Assembly: GCA_016490735.1 (NCBI GenBank)
Contig: JAEMWC010000037.1
Coordinates: forward strand, 208,501 to 272,500
DNA: 64,000 nt
Origin: Pachyseris speciosa
Taxonomy: Eukaryota; Cnidaria; Anthozoa; Scleractinia; Pachyseridae
Direction: 5' to 3'
Below the pieces are notes generated by a model. The model ran no database searches. It worked only from the letters and a program-made list of their open reading frames with translations, and was not told where the DNA came from. Below are positions 58,401 to 60,280 of the stretch, in pieces. Position 1 is the stretch's first letter. Each line of letters starts with the position of its first letter. The translations under genes were made by a program, and so were the position numbers.

Positions 58401-59834
58401 AGCCCCCAGATTGCATTTTCCTTGCTGTGCTTCGGTTTACCTATAAGTCAAACTTCCATCTAAGGCCAAAATTTCAATCTGCTCAACTCCATCGTCCAAG
58501 AGAGATGGAAGGATAGTATCAACCACGTTAGAGTATGAACTATATAAGCAAATAGCTGAGTTGGAGCAGGAGTGTTTACTTCTGAGTGTGCTGTCCATTT
58601 GGAGAGAGGCAAAGGGAATGACTCATGTTTTTAAAACGTTTTCCCGGGAGTTCGTCATCTTCAGGGCCGGTTATATAATTATCCTTTTTTCCTGTACCTC
58701 CAGTCTCAGCCTGTACATTTTTTCTCAACAGAGTCGGGAAATTGCCAAACTTCAATCTGATCTTAGAGAATTAAACCAAAGGAACAAGGACCTTAAACAA
58801 AAGGTACAGAAGTTTATCCTGGAATTTCAATAGTGATCGAAAGAATACTACCCTGTTTCTCAGCTCCATTTAGGTCGAACTTTCCAATTATTTTTTTAGA
58901 TGATGTTGATTACGCTATGTTTGCAGTGAGAAAGTTGTAATGTATGTTAGCTTTGTGAGAATGAATATATGAAAATCACATATGCGCCTTAAGCAGTAGT
59001 GAAAATTAATGAAGCCTGAAAAAATATATTACCGGTAAATAAAAAATTCGGGCTTGTACAGGAATCAAACCCATGACCTTTGCGATATGGATGCACTGGT
59101 ATCGCAGAGGTCGTGGGCTTGATCCCCTACAAGCCTGAATTTTTTTCAGGCCTTATTTTCACTACTGCTTAAAGTGCCTATGACACAATTTTTTTCTCGC
59201 TCGTTTTCAATTGTTGAACATTGTGAAAAACGACTTGAAGCTTTAAAACTCAGCTCATATATTCGAACGAGCCATTTTTGTGTGTTTAAATCACGCACTA
59301 TTTAGCCTCCAAAGTGTCTTGGAGACTGGGATCTCTAACTTACTGCATTCATGCACCCGGTGTGACATCACACCAGGTGCTGTGAAGATGTCATGCTGAC
59401 ACTCGGTTCAGTTTTTTGATTGAATGAAAATGTCGAGTGATACAAATTATTCAGCAACGTCAGACTATTAGTGCAACTCTTCATATTGGCCGCTCTTTTC
59501 CTCTTTGTCCATCCTCTTAATGGTGAATGAGAGTTACGTCAGACAGGTGTCACTTGATGATTTGGCCATGCGATGCACAGGACACTTCCAAGGCAAAATA
59601 GCGTGTATGTTGAATGCAAAAAAAGGCTTTTCAGGAATTTCAAAGAGTTCTGCACAATCAAGTCATTTTTTATACATCTTGAACTATTAAAAATGGGGAA
59701 AATTTTTTTCATGTCAAATGCACTTTAAGTAGTGTTCATACCTACGATGATCATTCACGTCTTCATATGTTAGCTTTGTTAAATATTCTCCTTCAGTTGG
59801 CTGTGAAGGCAGATGAACAGCGCAAGGATTCACA
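11846..59834 (+). CDS. CCDC78: CCDC78-like coiled-coil protein with kinesin-like motor (partial, 15 exons)
   Basis: Exons: 11846-12017, 38624-38770, 40991-41122, 42087-42173, 44268-44447, 49515-49616, 50034-50096, 51255-51314, 51844-51932, 52249-52327, 53134-53259, 55291-55481, 57809-57911, 58732-58803, 59797-59834. All junctions keep one frame of about 547 codons. The first exon encodes [15 protein letters not shown], the kinesin switch-proximal block (compare SKLT-x-LL-x-DSLGGN). The rest is heptad-rich coiled coil. The segment [16 protein letters not shown] and the later [24 protein letters not shown] block match my knowledge of CCDC78, a centriole-amplification (deuterosome) protein of multiciliated cells. 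That assignment comes from recognition, not a search. The 5' motor exons and the 3' end are not visible. The gene could instead belong to a neighbouring kinesin-like coiled-coil family. Confidence 0.72.
12018..15309. other. Intron sequence with a direct repeat and an AT microsatellite
   Basis: A block of about 130 bp near 12310-12450 (gagaaggtgg..gagcaattttgacata..cctgatagttt) recurs near 12645-12760. An (ATT/ATATT)n tract lies at about 13366-13406. The frame at 13621-13998 (125 codons) ends in low-complexity Tyr/His and I take it as repeat-derived. No exon is seen. Confidence 0.5.
15310..16785 (+). mobile_element. TTAA-flanked non-autonomous element (family III, copy A)
   Basis: TTAA at 15310-15313 and 16782-16785 flank short inverted termini CCCATTG...CAATGGG. 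Close to the left end is ccggccaaaaccggccg. Copy B lies inverted at 55543-56550. Copy A carries an internal direct duplication: the block starting tttggatatccaataaatgc near 15450 and running to about 15800 recurs from about 15900 to 16250, with three tandem tttggatatccaataaa units at 15858-15915. No intact transposase is seen. Confidence 0.82.
16786..18540. other. Intron sequence, no gene seen
   Basis: Open frames such as 17170-17544 show no domain, no splice-bounded coiled-coil exon and no repeat edge that I can define. Confidence 0.5.
18541..18837 (+). repeat. Polinton left terminal inverted repeat
   Basis: The first 204 bp (18541-18744) form a hairpin: AGTAGTATAGGGT..ATTGATTCAATAC at one side and its complement at the other. 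The next 90 bp (aaccaagagcccaaaacaag... to ..gggtcccgtg) are single-armed. Just inside, a second copy of the ggcaccccttttagag block appears at about 18869. Confidence 0.9.
18916..23640 (+). pseudogene. Polinton protein-primed DNA polymerase B (broken)
   Basis: Family-B polymerase with 3'-5' exonuclease, which replicates the element from protein-primed ends. The N-terminal part is readable at 19240-19497 and resumes after a LINE at about 20730 ([11 protein letters not shown]). ExoI reads FDFKAY at 21741-21758, where the family has D-x-E, so the Glu is Lys here. ExoII is GFNSGRLDLNLVK near 22050. Palm motif A is YDANALYL (22377-22400). Motif B is [10 protein letters not shown] (22885-22915). 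Motif C is DMDS (23190-23201) where DTDS is usual. Frame changes or stops occur near 19075, 21622, 21848, 22000-22560 and 22837. Readable pieces are 20717-21622, 22553-22837 and 22917-23546. It converges on the integrase at about 23640. Confidence 0.9.
19498..20729 (-). mobile_element. 5'-truncated LINE inserted in the polymerase gene
   Basis: Minus-strand fragments 20679-20455, 20500-20222, 20310-20053 and 20117-19836 together look like the C-terminal part of an L1/Tx1-type LINE ORF2 after the reverse transcriptase ([18 protein letters not shown]; later [20 protein letters not shown] and [12 protein letters not shown]). Several frameshifts. The 3' end faces low coordinates, where a T-rich run (19497-19525) could be the poly(A). 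The flanks tctttgttaagatt (19484-19497) and tcttcgtcaagatc (20730-20743) are probably a diverged target-site duplication. Confidence 0.72.
23640..24691 (-). pseudogene. Polinton retroviral-type integrase (broken)
   Basis: DDE-type integrase that would insert the element into host DNA. It starts [13 protein letters not shown] at 24691. The first catalytic block reads [14 protein letters not shown] then [15 protein letters not shown]. At the first catalytic Asp position the codon is AAC (Asn, plus-strand 24437-24439). The second block is [17 protein letters not shown] with its Asp, and the third is [17 protein letters not shown] with its Glu. The C-terminal part (24094-23640) ends in a chromodomain-like stretch ([10 protein letters not shown]..). 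The frame changes near 24323-24372 and 24004-24094. A poly-C run lies at about 23727-23742. Convergent with the polymerase. Confidence 0.9.
24697..24704. promoter_or_regulatory. TATA-like motif between integrase and ORF 24717
   Basis: ctataaaa lies 5 bp upstream of the integrase ATG on the minus strand and 12 bp upstream of the plus-strand ATG at 24717. It could be a divergent promoter element. This is inference from position. Confidence 0.35.
24717..25187 (+). CDS. Polinton hypothetical protein
   Basis: A 156-codon frame, divergent from the integrase, with a TATA-like word just ahead. It has two Cys pairs (CHSC near residues 23-26, CELC near 78-81) and a C-terminal segment [20 protein letters not shown] followed by a Lys-rich end. 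A poly-C tract (24869-24881) encodes a proline run and may shift frame between copies. I do not recognise the family. A minus-strand frame (25271-24894) overlaps it and is the alternative reading. Confidence 0.45.
   Translation: MHPQGCAVGNQWLEDIEKFELVCHSCQKVEELGTPTKTREEVGWPANPVLPPPPTFAKFSINRIFNVTNTILDGGCELCDPSWWKFLGSLICDFREFLNPRSVNFVWFLYDYFQAVPEEAWPRKKEILVHLFPAVKKYTQQHVAGRKKGSTNGGGT
25205..25596 (-). pseudogene. Polinton unknown ORF (frameshifted)
   Basis: Starts [19 protein letters not shown] at 25596 and continues through at least three frames: [19 protein letters not shown], then [20 protein letters not shown], then [22 protein letters not shown]. It ends near 25205. The middle is rich in small and hydrophobic residues and could be membrane-associated. 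Family not recognised. Several single-base indels. Confidence 0.4.
25597..25860 (-). pseudogene. Polinton unknown small ORF
   Basis: The frame runs from about 25860, with [19 protein letters not shown] (a possible membrane segment), then [20 protein letters not shown] and [17 protein letters not shown], ending next to the ATG of the ORF at 25596. About 80 residues. Family not recognised. A further minus-strand frame (26012-25656) overlaps it. Confidence 0.35.
26036..27980 (-). pseudogene. Collagen-like fibre protein with duplicated head (broken)
   Basis: The N-terminal part (27980-27771 and 27702-27590) is a Gly-x-Y collagen-like shaft ([19 protein letters not shown]). Next comes a neck, [24 protein letters not shown], like trimeric phage tail-fibre necks. 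A beta-rich head follows, present twice in tandem: 27460-26859 and 26838-26279, each with [40 protein letters not shown] and NYIYLD. The tail (26284-26036) has Asn-rich repeats ([20 protein letters not shown]). Role by analogy: virion attachment. Frames change near 27770, 27590, 27440, 26850, 26500 and 26280. Confidence 0.75.
26279..27460 (-). repeat. Tandem duplication of the fibre head
   Basis: Unit 1 is 26859-27460 and unit 2 is 26279-26838. Shared landmarks on the plus strand are gaagctcaccattcatattc and gatcgttatgttgttttcgg. Unit 2 lacks a stretch of about 30 bp present in unit 1 near 27018-27040 and differs by scattered substitutions. Confidence 0.85.
28032..28655 (-). pseudogene. FtsK/HerA-type DNA-packaging ATPase
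   Basis: Motor expected to load element DNA into a capsid. Walker A is [11 protein letters not shown] (about residues 40-50, plus-strand 28512-28550). Walker B is KIVVFDDLV (28291-28317). A later [13 protein letters not shown] block matches the sensor/arginine region of the packaging ATPase family. About 207 codons are open, near the usual size. At the 3' end the frame changes (about 28090-28110); the downstream frame still reads protein-like. The first codon at 28655 is TTG, so the start may be mutated. It precedes the fibre in the same direction. Confidence 0.88.
28664..28883 (+). CDS. Polinton small charged ORF (unknown)
   Basis: 72 codons from [20 protein letters not shown]. Helical, Lys/Glu/Gln-rich, intact. 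A ctatataaaa word precedes it at 28643-28652, shared with the divergent ATPase. It overlaps the next ORF (ATG at 28870) by 14 bp, so the two may be co-transcribed. Family not recognised. Confidence 0.5.
28870..29566 (+). pseudogene. Polinton unknown ORF with proline-rich acidic N-terminus (frameshifted)
   Basis: Begins [20 protein letters not shown], then a PTPPPSPP stretch and an acidic run. The frame changes near 29155-29165 and continues as [17 protein letters not shown] to the end at 29566, with a hydrophilic C-terminal helix ([16 protein letters not shown]). Total about 230 residues. Position just upstream of the capsid genes suggests a virion or assembly role, which is inference. Not recognised. 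Confidence 0.45.
29554..29568 (+). promoter_or_regulatory. TATA-like motif abutting an ATG
   Basis: ttatata followed by gc and ATGATG at the start of the penton-like ORF. The distance is too short for a classical TATA-to-ATG layout. Confidence 0.4.
29563..30335 (+). pseudogene. Polinton minor capsid (penton-like) candidate (broken)
   Basis: Starts [19 protein letters not shown]. The coherent reading runs through [41 protein letters not shown] and [20 protein letters not shown] to [20 protein letters not shown] and a final D-L-N-G-V-D block. Length is about 250 residues, mostly beta strand. The order and position between the ATPase and the major capsid gene fit the Polinton minor capsid (penton) protein. 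Family assignment is from remembered motif order, so moderate. Frames or stops break near 29742, 29765, 29810-29870 and 30265. Confidence 0.55.
30347..30375 (+). promoter_or_regulatory. TATA-like motif ahead of the basic protein
   Basis: aaatatag at 30347-30354, ATG at 30373. Confidence 0.35.
30373..30711 (+). CDS. Basic virion-core-like protein
   Basis: 112 codons, intact. The N-terminus reads [20 protein letters not shown] and is followed by a long Lys/Ala-rich helix ([20 protein letters not shown]). Strongly basic and small, lying between the minor and major capsid genes. This suits a DNA-condensing core protein comparable in role to adenovirus core proteins. The role is inference from composition and place. 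Confidence 0.55.
   Translation: MNSPSEGTKFFDERTGCYRYKHKGSGVVRDTLMAIGKVFKKKATEATKKTTKIAAEKASQKLDEVVAEKGSKKIQQILRKHCPAAQPIRKMPASSRESDAMMKLSHILANQL
30726..30740 (+). promoter_or_regulatory. TATA-like motif at the major capsid start
   Basis: aatata at 30726-30731 and ATG at 30738-30740. Confidence 0.35.
30738..31970 (+). pseudogene. Polinton major capsid (hexon-like) candidate (broken)
   Basis: About 410 residues when read through the breaks. Early blocks are [20 protein letters not shown] and [15 protein letters not shown]. The second half (31530-31970) is open for 146 codons, with [20 protein letters not shown], an [20 protein letters not shown] region and a beta-rich end ([14 protein letters not shown]). 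Length, beta content and position upstream of the protease match the double-jelly-roll major capsid of Polintons. No structure prediction was possible here. Frame changes near 30800, 31170, 31200-31300, 31440 and 31510. Confidence 0.62.
31997..32008 (+). promoter_or_regulatory. TATA-like motif abutting an ATG
   Basis: ttaatataag directly followed by ATG (32006). Confidence 0.4.
32006..32694 (+). pseudogene. Polinton virion-associated ORF with hydrophobic segments (broken)
   Basis: The N-terminus reads [20 protein letters not shown]. Later frames give [20 protein letters not shown], and 32389-32580 gives [20 protein letters not shown], then [20 protein letters not shown]. So it is a basic N-terminus, glycine-rich stretches and at least one membrane-like helix. 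I recall similar basic/hydrophobic proteins beside capsid genes in cnidarian Polintons, but there is no named function. Several frameshifts between 32120 and 32400, then a Pro-rich run near 32610. Confidence 0.45.
32695..33134 (+). pseudogene. Adenain-type cysteine protease (broken)
   Basis: Maturation protease of the Ulp1/adenain class, which would cut capsid and core precursors. It starts as [20 protein letters not shown]. The catalytic triad is readable: His in [11 protein letters not shown] (32848-32850), Asp in [11 protein letters not shown] (32890-32892) and Cys in [13 protein letters not shown] (33000-33002). It ends with [13 protein letters not shown]. About 145 residues are readable, shorter than the roughly 200 of adenovirus protease. 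The frame changes near 32800 and 32930. All catalytic residues survive although the frame does not. Confidence 0.85.
33137..33764 (+). pseudogene. Polinton basic/zinc-knuckle ORF (frameshifted)
   Basis: Upstream frames near 33160-33270 give [15 protein letters not shown] and [18 protein letters not shown], a C-x-x-C zinc-knuckle-like start. The main frame 33237-33764 continues with [40 protein letters not shown] and a basic C-terminal part. It reads like a virion core protein. Function unknown. A TATA-like word (gtata) lies at 33124 ahead of the ATG at 33137. Confidence 0.45.
33689..33916 (+). CDS. Polinton small ORF (unknown)
   Basis: 75 codons from [20 protein letters not shown], Tyr- and Gly-rich. 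It overlaps the end of the previous ORF and the start region of the phospholipase ORF. Tight overlap is typical of compact viral genomes. Not recognised. Confidence 0.35.
   Translation: MVAEYKFQYADYKQQGGTRSYSSWIKWTGYGRGLVGVGLGDFVDPHFISQGVLVPKFANQPEVFEGLCQSSSQPP
33931..34395 (+). pseudogene. Parvovirus-type phospholipase A2 domain protein (truncated by stops)
   Basis: From [18 protein letters not shown]. The calcium-loop motif HYTGPYNPL is followed about 35 residues later by the catalytic dyad motif HDADY (His codon 34138-34140). This is the arrangement of parvovirus VP1-type PLA2, used by virions to breach endosomal membranes, and is known from adintovirus/Polinton elements. A stop at 34159-34161 lies right after HDADYRS. 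Frames beyond it (to about 34395) still read like the usual C-terminal part ([15 protein letters not shown]). So the catalytic motif is present but the gene is broken. Confidence 0.75.
34396..34640. other. No recognised gene
   Basis: Overlapping short frames only. This is the junction between the rightward capsid block and the leftward right-end cluster. Confidence 0.4.
34641..34725 (-). CDS. F-box-like mini ORF (copy 3 of motif)
   Basis: A 27-codon frame, [20 protein letters not shown].., starting directly after the stop of the ORF above it (TAA then ATG). The LPPELRE motif repeats in the neighbours. Probably the truncated remains of a paralogue. Confidence 0.4.
34727..35278 (-). CDS. Polinton right-end ORF with F-box-like motif (copy 2)
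   Basis: 183 codons, intact, the longest open gene of the right end. Near residue 30 it reads [19 protein letters not shown], which resembles the start of an F-box (LP-x-E-L-x-x-K-I-L). The middle is Cys/Trp-rich ([20 protein letters not shown]), possibly metal-binding. Neighbours on the same strand share the motif. F-box proteins recruit targets to SCF ubiquitin ligases, so a host-modulating role is conceivable. That is inference from a short motif. Confidence 0.5.
   Translation of the reverse strand: MVHVPNFFSPMDGLLKNSTPTIDEPARKYLPLPPELREKILFELVKQNVNDWNELGWEGMHKELGNEYFDEVGLNFCEKEGLFTKVTICNVHWRCPKMHGYCWCCWQKNSLYKLVEEPLNVEDIAGDFRERSWWIQRIYHPLCGANKLHVFDSPNARLEKKRKDAVNNWVMRCFGLLNKSTPK
35279..35415 (-). 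pseudogene. F-box-like ORF (copy 1, stop after start)
   Basis: Reads MDLM, a stop, then [20 protein letters not shown] and [16 protein letters not shown] gatataaATG context precedes it. The early stop and the overlap with the next ORF suggest decay. Confidence 0.45.
35439..35645 (-). CDS. Right-end small ORF with LPPE motif (copy 4)
   Basis: 68 codons from [20 protein letters not shown], ending [20 protein letters not shown]. The LPPE-x-(R/K)-E core is shared with the other right-end ORFs, though more diverged. Function unknown. Confidence 0.4.
   Translation of the reverse strand: MDYKPMQYVHMLLANGASPWQYIKKTRETYFIDTCTYMAQRVFYSLPPEEKEYMKKWLTDEGFYDTVH
35646..36011. other. Inner flank of the right TIR, no recognised gene
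   Basis: Only short overlapping frames on both strands. No motif recognised. Confidence 0.4.
36012..36310 (-). repeat. Polinton right terminal inverted repeat
   Basis: Reverse complement of 18541-18837, with a hairpin of 206 bp (36105-36310) at the outer end. The two TIRs differ by scattered substitutions, more in the hairpin loop than in the single-armed part. Confidence 0.9.
36311..38623. other. Intron sequence with short repeat families
   Basis: A block of about 60 bp (gaccctcactaaa..ctttatttgatg..aaaacattgaaatggatggg) occurs twice at about 36428-36478 and 36510-36567. It has a related sequence near 38365-38460, all with caaaatgaagac-like ends. A second repeat (gtgcacgcc..gggtgctgcctcgtcata) occurs near 37790 and 38310. 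No exon until 38624. Confidence 0.5.
38624..38770 (+). CDS. CCDC78: CCDC78-like exon, coiled coil
   Basis: Acceptor ctaaccatcag, donor AAT|gtaatc, 49 codons, phase 0/0. Begins [18 protein letters not shown]. Confidence 0.72.
38941..38971. repeat. Homopolymer T/G tract
   Basis: A T run followed by a G run of about 18. Length is likely unreliable in any assembly. Confidence 0.8.
39107..39930. mobile_element. Penelope-like remnant with inverted duplication
   Basis: The block about 39107-39210 (aaatatgagacaatgattttgaat..cacagaaacttctgcc) returns inverted at about 39835-39925. The block about 39310-39435 returns inverted at about 39650-39750. Between them, plus-strand frames read [18 protein letters not shown] and later [15 protein letters not shown], similar to a GIY-YIG endonuclease end of Penelope-like elements. 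Stops interrupt. The family call is moderate. Confidence 0.5.
40991..41122 (+). CDS. CCDC78: CCDC78-like exon, coiled coil
   Basis: Acceptor caatctacag, donor AAG|gtgagg, 44 codons, phase 0/0. [19 protein letters not shown] is a clear heptad pattern. Confidence 0.78.
41123..42086. other. Intron, no element seen
   Basis: Short microsatellite agatgtagatgtagatg near 41563-41580. Nothing else recognised. Confidence 0.5.
42087..42173 (+). CDS. CCDC78: CCDC78-like exon, family core
   Basis: Acceptor gttacatgtag, donor AAG|gtacag, 29 codons, phase 0/0. [16 protein letters not shown] is the stretch that most suggests CCDC78. Confidence 0.8.
42380..43932. mobile_element. TIR element with interspersed GTTTAATAAAC repeats
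   Basis: Starts CAGGGTTCAGATTG (42380) and ends CAATCTGAACCCTG (43932). The arms, 42380 to about 42725 and about 43600-43932, pair with high identity. Within the left arm the near-palindrome GTTTAATAAAC or a variant recurs about seven times between 42434 and 42615 at intervals of 24-33 bp, mirrored in the right arm. The centre holds a diverged direct duplication (about 42775-43010 and 43370-43590). No transposase. The CAGGG ends recall hAT-like elements, but I find no clear 8-bp target duplication. Confidence 0.75.
44268..44447 (+). CDS. CCDC78: CCDC78-like exon, coiled coil
   Basis: Acceptor gattcctgcag, donor GAG|gtaaag, 60 codons, phase 0/0. [19 protein letters not shown] and later heptads. 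Confidence 0.8.
44760..46430. repeat. Intron region with two TTTCG-rich repeat blocks in inverted arrangement
   Basis: Blocks at about 44835-45060 and 46240-46400 are built from gaaatttcgc/gcgaaatttc-type words in irregular order. They flank about 1.2 kb containing a SINE fragment (45350-45475). They may be the arms of one inverted-repeat element, but the ends are unclear. Many short palindromes (gcgaaatttcgc, 12 bp) occur. Confidence 0.5.
45350..45475 (+). repeat. SINE fragment (B box plus tail), empty TTAA site
   Basis: tctcgaatcctgcacaagcc, then caggctttatttacac, then attgcttaagtagtgttcat and gatcattcacat. This is the tail family also seen at 50803, 54112 and 59088. It retains a single TTAA where the copy at 59088 carries an insert. 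Confidence 0.7.
47269..47709 (+). CDS. Unrecognised 146-codon intronic ORF
   Basis: Open for 146 codons inside intron 5, with ordinary composition (for example [20 protein letters not shown] and [19 protein letters not shown]). No domain, splice sites or paralogue in the window. It could be a fragment of a transposon protein or a chance frame. Confidence 0.25.
   Translation: MNKIMHSPHKICLQCRLMPKADRYASKRWLDSSYSNKTKVTQTDHLRKHKNGLPSKAPNASLSSIQDLVTFVQNIPSLMAGLPISVFIDDKSLALEMIMNHSTGILDRYGHDLEKATTEKLQVLYPNKVFRGFLFRSHDIPNMGVV
48167..48339. repeat. Foldback repeat, 173 bp
   Basis: Arms aaaaagccttaacc..gtaaggcactcaaggaagtg and the complement cacttccttgcgtgcc..ggttaaggcttttt, with a loop of about 60 bp. 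Probably a small MITE. Confidence 0.75.
48600..49490 (+). mobile_element. 5'-truncated LINE (CR1/L2-like) with (ATT)n tail
   Basis: One open frame (48601-48993) reads [40 protein letters not shown] and [20 protein letters not shown], the standard extreme C-terminus of CR1-type LINE reverse transcriptases. A 3' UTR of about 450 bp ends in (ATT)n at 49440-49490, just upstream of exon 6. Confidence 0.8.
49515..49616 (+). CDS. CCDC78: CCDC78-like exon
   Basis: Acceptor aaattatag, donor CAG|gtgatt, 34 codons, phase 0/0. [20 protein letters not shown]. The acceptor lies only about 25 bp after the LINE tail. Confidence 0.8.
50034..50096 (+). CDS. CCDC78: CCDC78-like exon
   Basis: Acceptor ttttttcttag, donor AAG|gtatgt, 21 codons: [20 protein letters not shown]. 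Confidence 0.78.
50097..50788. other. Intron, inverted SINE head
   Basis: At about 50748-50785 a SINE head lies inverted (tctaccaactgagctaacaa), forming a near-palindrome with the following forward SINE (centre near 50789). Otherwise AT-rich intron. Confidence 0.6.
50789..50960 (+). repeat. tRNA-derived SINE
   Basis: A box ttagctcagttggtagagca (from 50806), B box ggtttgaatcc, then taaggctttattttcactac and gcgatgatcattcac. A second partial head is at about 51045-51085. Confidence 0.8.
51255..51314 (+). CDS. CCDC78: CCDC78-like exon
   Basis: Acceptor cttaatgcag, donor CAG|gtacca, 20 codons: [20 protein letters not shown]. Confidence 0.75.
51844..51932 (+). CDS. CCDC78: CCDC78-like exon
   Basis: Acceptor aacttttttag, donor AAT|gtaggt, 29 codons plus 2 bases. 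[20 protein letters not shown]. Phase 2 joins the next exon to make Ile-Thr. Confidence 0.75.
52249..52327 (+). CDS. CCDC78: CCDC78-like exon
   Basis: Acceptor actatctgcag, donor GCG|gttagt. One base completes the split codon, then [20 protein letters not shown]. Confidence 0.75.
53134..53259 (+). CDS. CCDC78: CCDC78-like exon
   Basis: Acceptor gttgtcacag, donor GCG|gtgaga, 42 codons. [20 protein letters not shown] and [14 protein letters not shown]. Confidence 0.8.
53312..54850 (-). mobile_element. LINE remnant (L1/Tx1-like C-terminus), interrupted by a SINE
   Basis: Minus-strand frames at about 54760-54230, 53967-53785 and 53800-53588 resemble the post-RT C-terminal part of L1/Tx1 LINEs (FYILW-type, then [20 protein letters not shown]). 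The T run at 53312-53330 on the plus strand may be the poly(A). A SINE fragment sits at 54112-54220. Same type of LINE as the insertion in the Polinton polymerase. Confidence 0.55.
54112..54220 (+). repeat. SINE fragment inside the LINE
   Basis: B box cacgggttcaaacc, then ctgaattttttcaggcttct and actgcgaggatcattc. Confidence 0.65.
55010..55265 (-). repeat. tRNA-derived SINE, minus strand
   Basis: Reading the minus strand: gcctgggtccgattccc (B box) followed by a tail with ttttttgttgttgttgc. It lies just upstream of exon 12. Confidence 0.55.
55291..55481 (+). CDS. CCDC78: CCDC78-like exon with GC donor
   Basis: Acceptor cactgcacag, donor AG|gcatgt. 63 codons plus 2 bases: [20 protein letters not shown] and [10 protein letters not shown] across the junction. 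Phase 2 matches the next exon (one leading base) only if the GC site at 55482 is used; the nearby GT at 55487 gives the wrong phase. Confidence 0.8.
55543..56550 (-). mobile_element. TTAA-flanked non-autonomous element (family III, copy B)
   Basis: TTAA at 55543-55546 and 56547-56550. Ends CCCATTGACTACC and GGTGCCAATGGG. Same sequence as 15310-16785 in the opposite orientation, without that copy's internal duplication, hence about 470 bp shorter. Confidence 0.85.
56551..57808. other. Intron; small TTAA palindrome at 57355-57442
   Basis: The 88-bp palindrome has arms taatagtctgaatttcaacc and complement, with TTAA at both ends. Elsewhere a (GAAA)n run near 57638-57662. No exon. Confidence 0.55.
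57809..57911 (+). CDS. CCDC78: CCDC78-like exon
   Basis: Acceptor tcatcatcag, donor CAG|gttggc. One base plus 34 codons: [20 protein letters not shown], less coiled, then [11 protein letters not shown]. Confidence 0.72.
58732..58803 (+). CDS. CCDC78: CCDC78-like exon
   Basis: Acceptor ttttctcaacag, donor AAG|gtacag, 24 codons: [20 protein letters not shown]. Confidence 0.75.
58940..59168. repeat. Head-to-head inverted SINE pair
   Basis: An inverted copy (about 59090 back to 58985: ggaatcaaacccatgacct, gcctgaaaaaa, cttaagcagtagtgaaaat) faces a forward copy (59088-59168 and 59729-59765: gtatcgcagaggtcgtgggc, ttcaggccttattttcacta). Confidence 0.7.
59169..59728. mobile_element. TTAA-flanked MITE (family I) inserted in a SINE tail
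   Basis: TTAA at 59169-59172 and 59725-59728. Starts AGTGCCTATGACACAAT and ends ATGTCAAATGCACT. The SINE tail continues on both sides (cactactgc | gtagtgttcat). Related to 3910-4381 by its terminus. A 61-codon frame (59505-59690) inside has no recognisable function. Confidence 0.85.
59797..59834 (+). CDS. CCDC78: CCDC78-like exon, last visible
   Basis: Acceptor ttctccttcag, donor ACA|gtgagt, 12 codons plus 2 bases: [12 protein letters not shown]. The phase-2 end shows that more coding exons follow outside the window or unrecognised. Confidence 0.65.
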
Positions 59835-59859
59835 GTGAGTGCTCTCTTTTTTTACTACT

Positions 59860-60267
59860 TAACGATGTGAAGAATTTTTTTGGTAAGAGAGTTAGTAGCT
59901 GATTCGTAGTTTTTGTCAAGTATTACTGTTGAATACAAGACAATATATGGGAATGAATATATGAAAATCATATATTTGAACTGTGGATTAAAGAATGAAT
60001 ATGTGCTTGTTCGGAAGCGGTTGCGGAAAGCTCTTTGAAAACCAAACACGTTCAATCGGCCAAGAAAACAAACCCCCAAATGGTAACACAGCTAGTAACT
60101 AACGCAAAATCCTCAAAAAGAAAATGCGATCTCTTGGAACAACTCAACTCGCACACGCGATAATTGTACGCATCACTTTGCTTACCCAGTTGCAAATTTA
60201 AAATGTATCTTAGCTTGTGCGTGCGCTAATTGCGCATCACGCCAGGTCAGTTACTGTCTTCTTAACA
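59860..60267 (-). repeat. Candidate BEL/Pao LTR
   Basis: The minus strand starts TGTTAAGAAGACAG right after a polypurine tract. The distal end near 59860 is a guess (..ttcttcaca). No second LTR in the window. Confidence 0.5.
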
Positions 60268-60280
60268 TTCCCCCTCCCCA
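60268..60280 (-). other. Polypurine tract
   Basis: The minus strand reads tggggaggggg then aa, immediately before the LTR start. Expected plus-strand primer site for reverse transcription. Confidence 0.6.
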
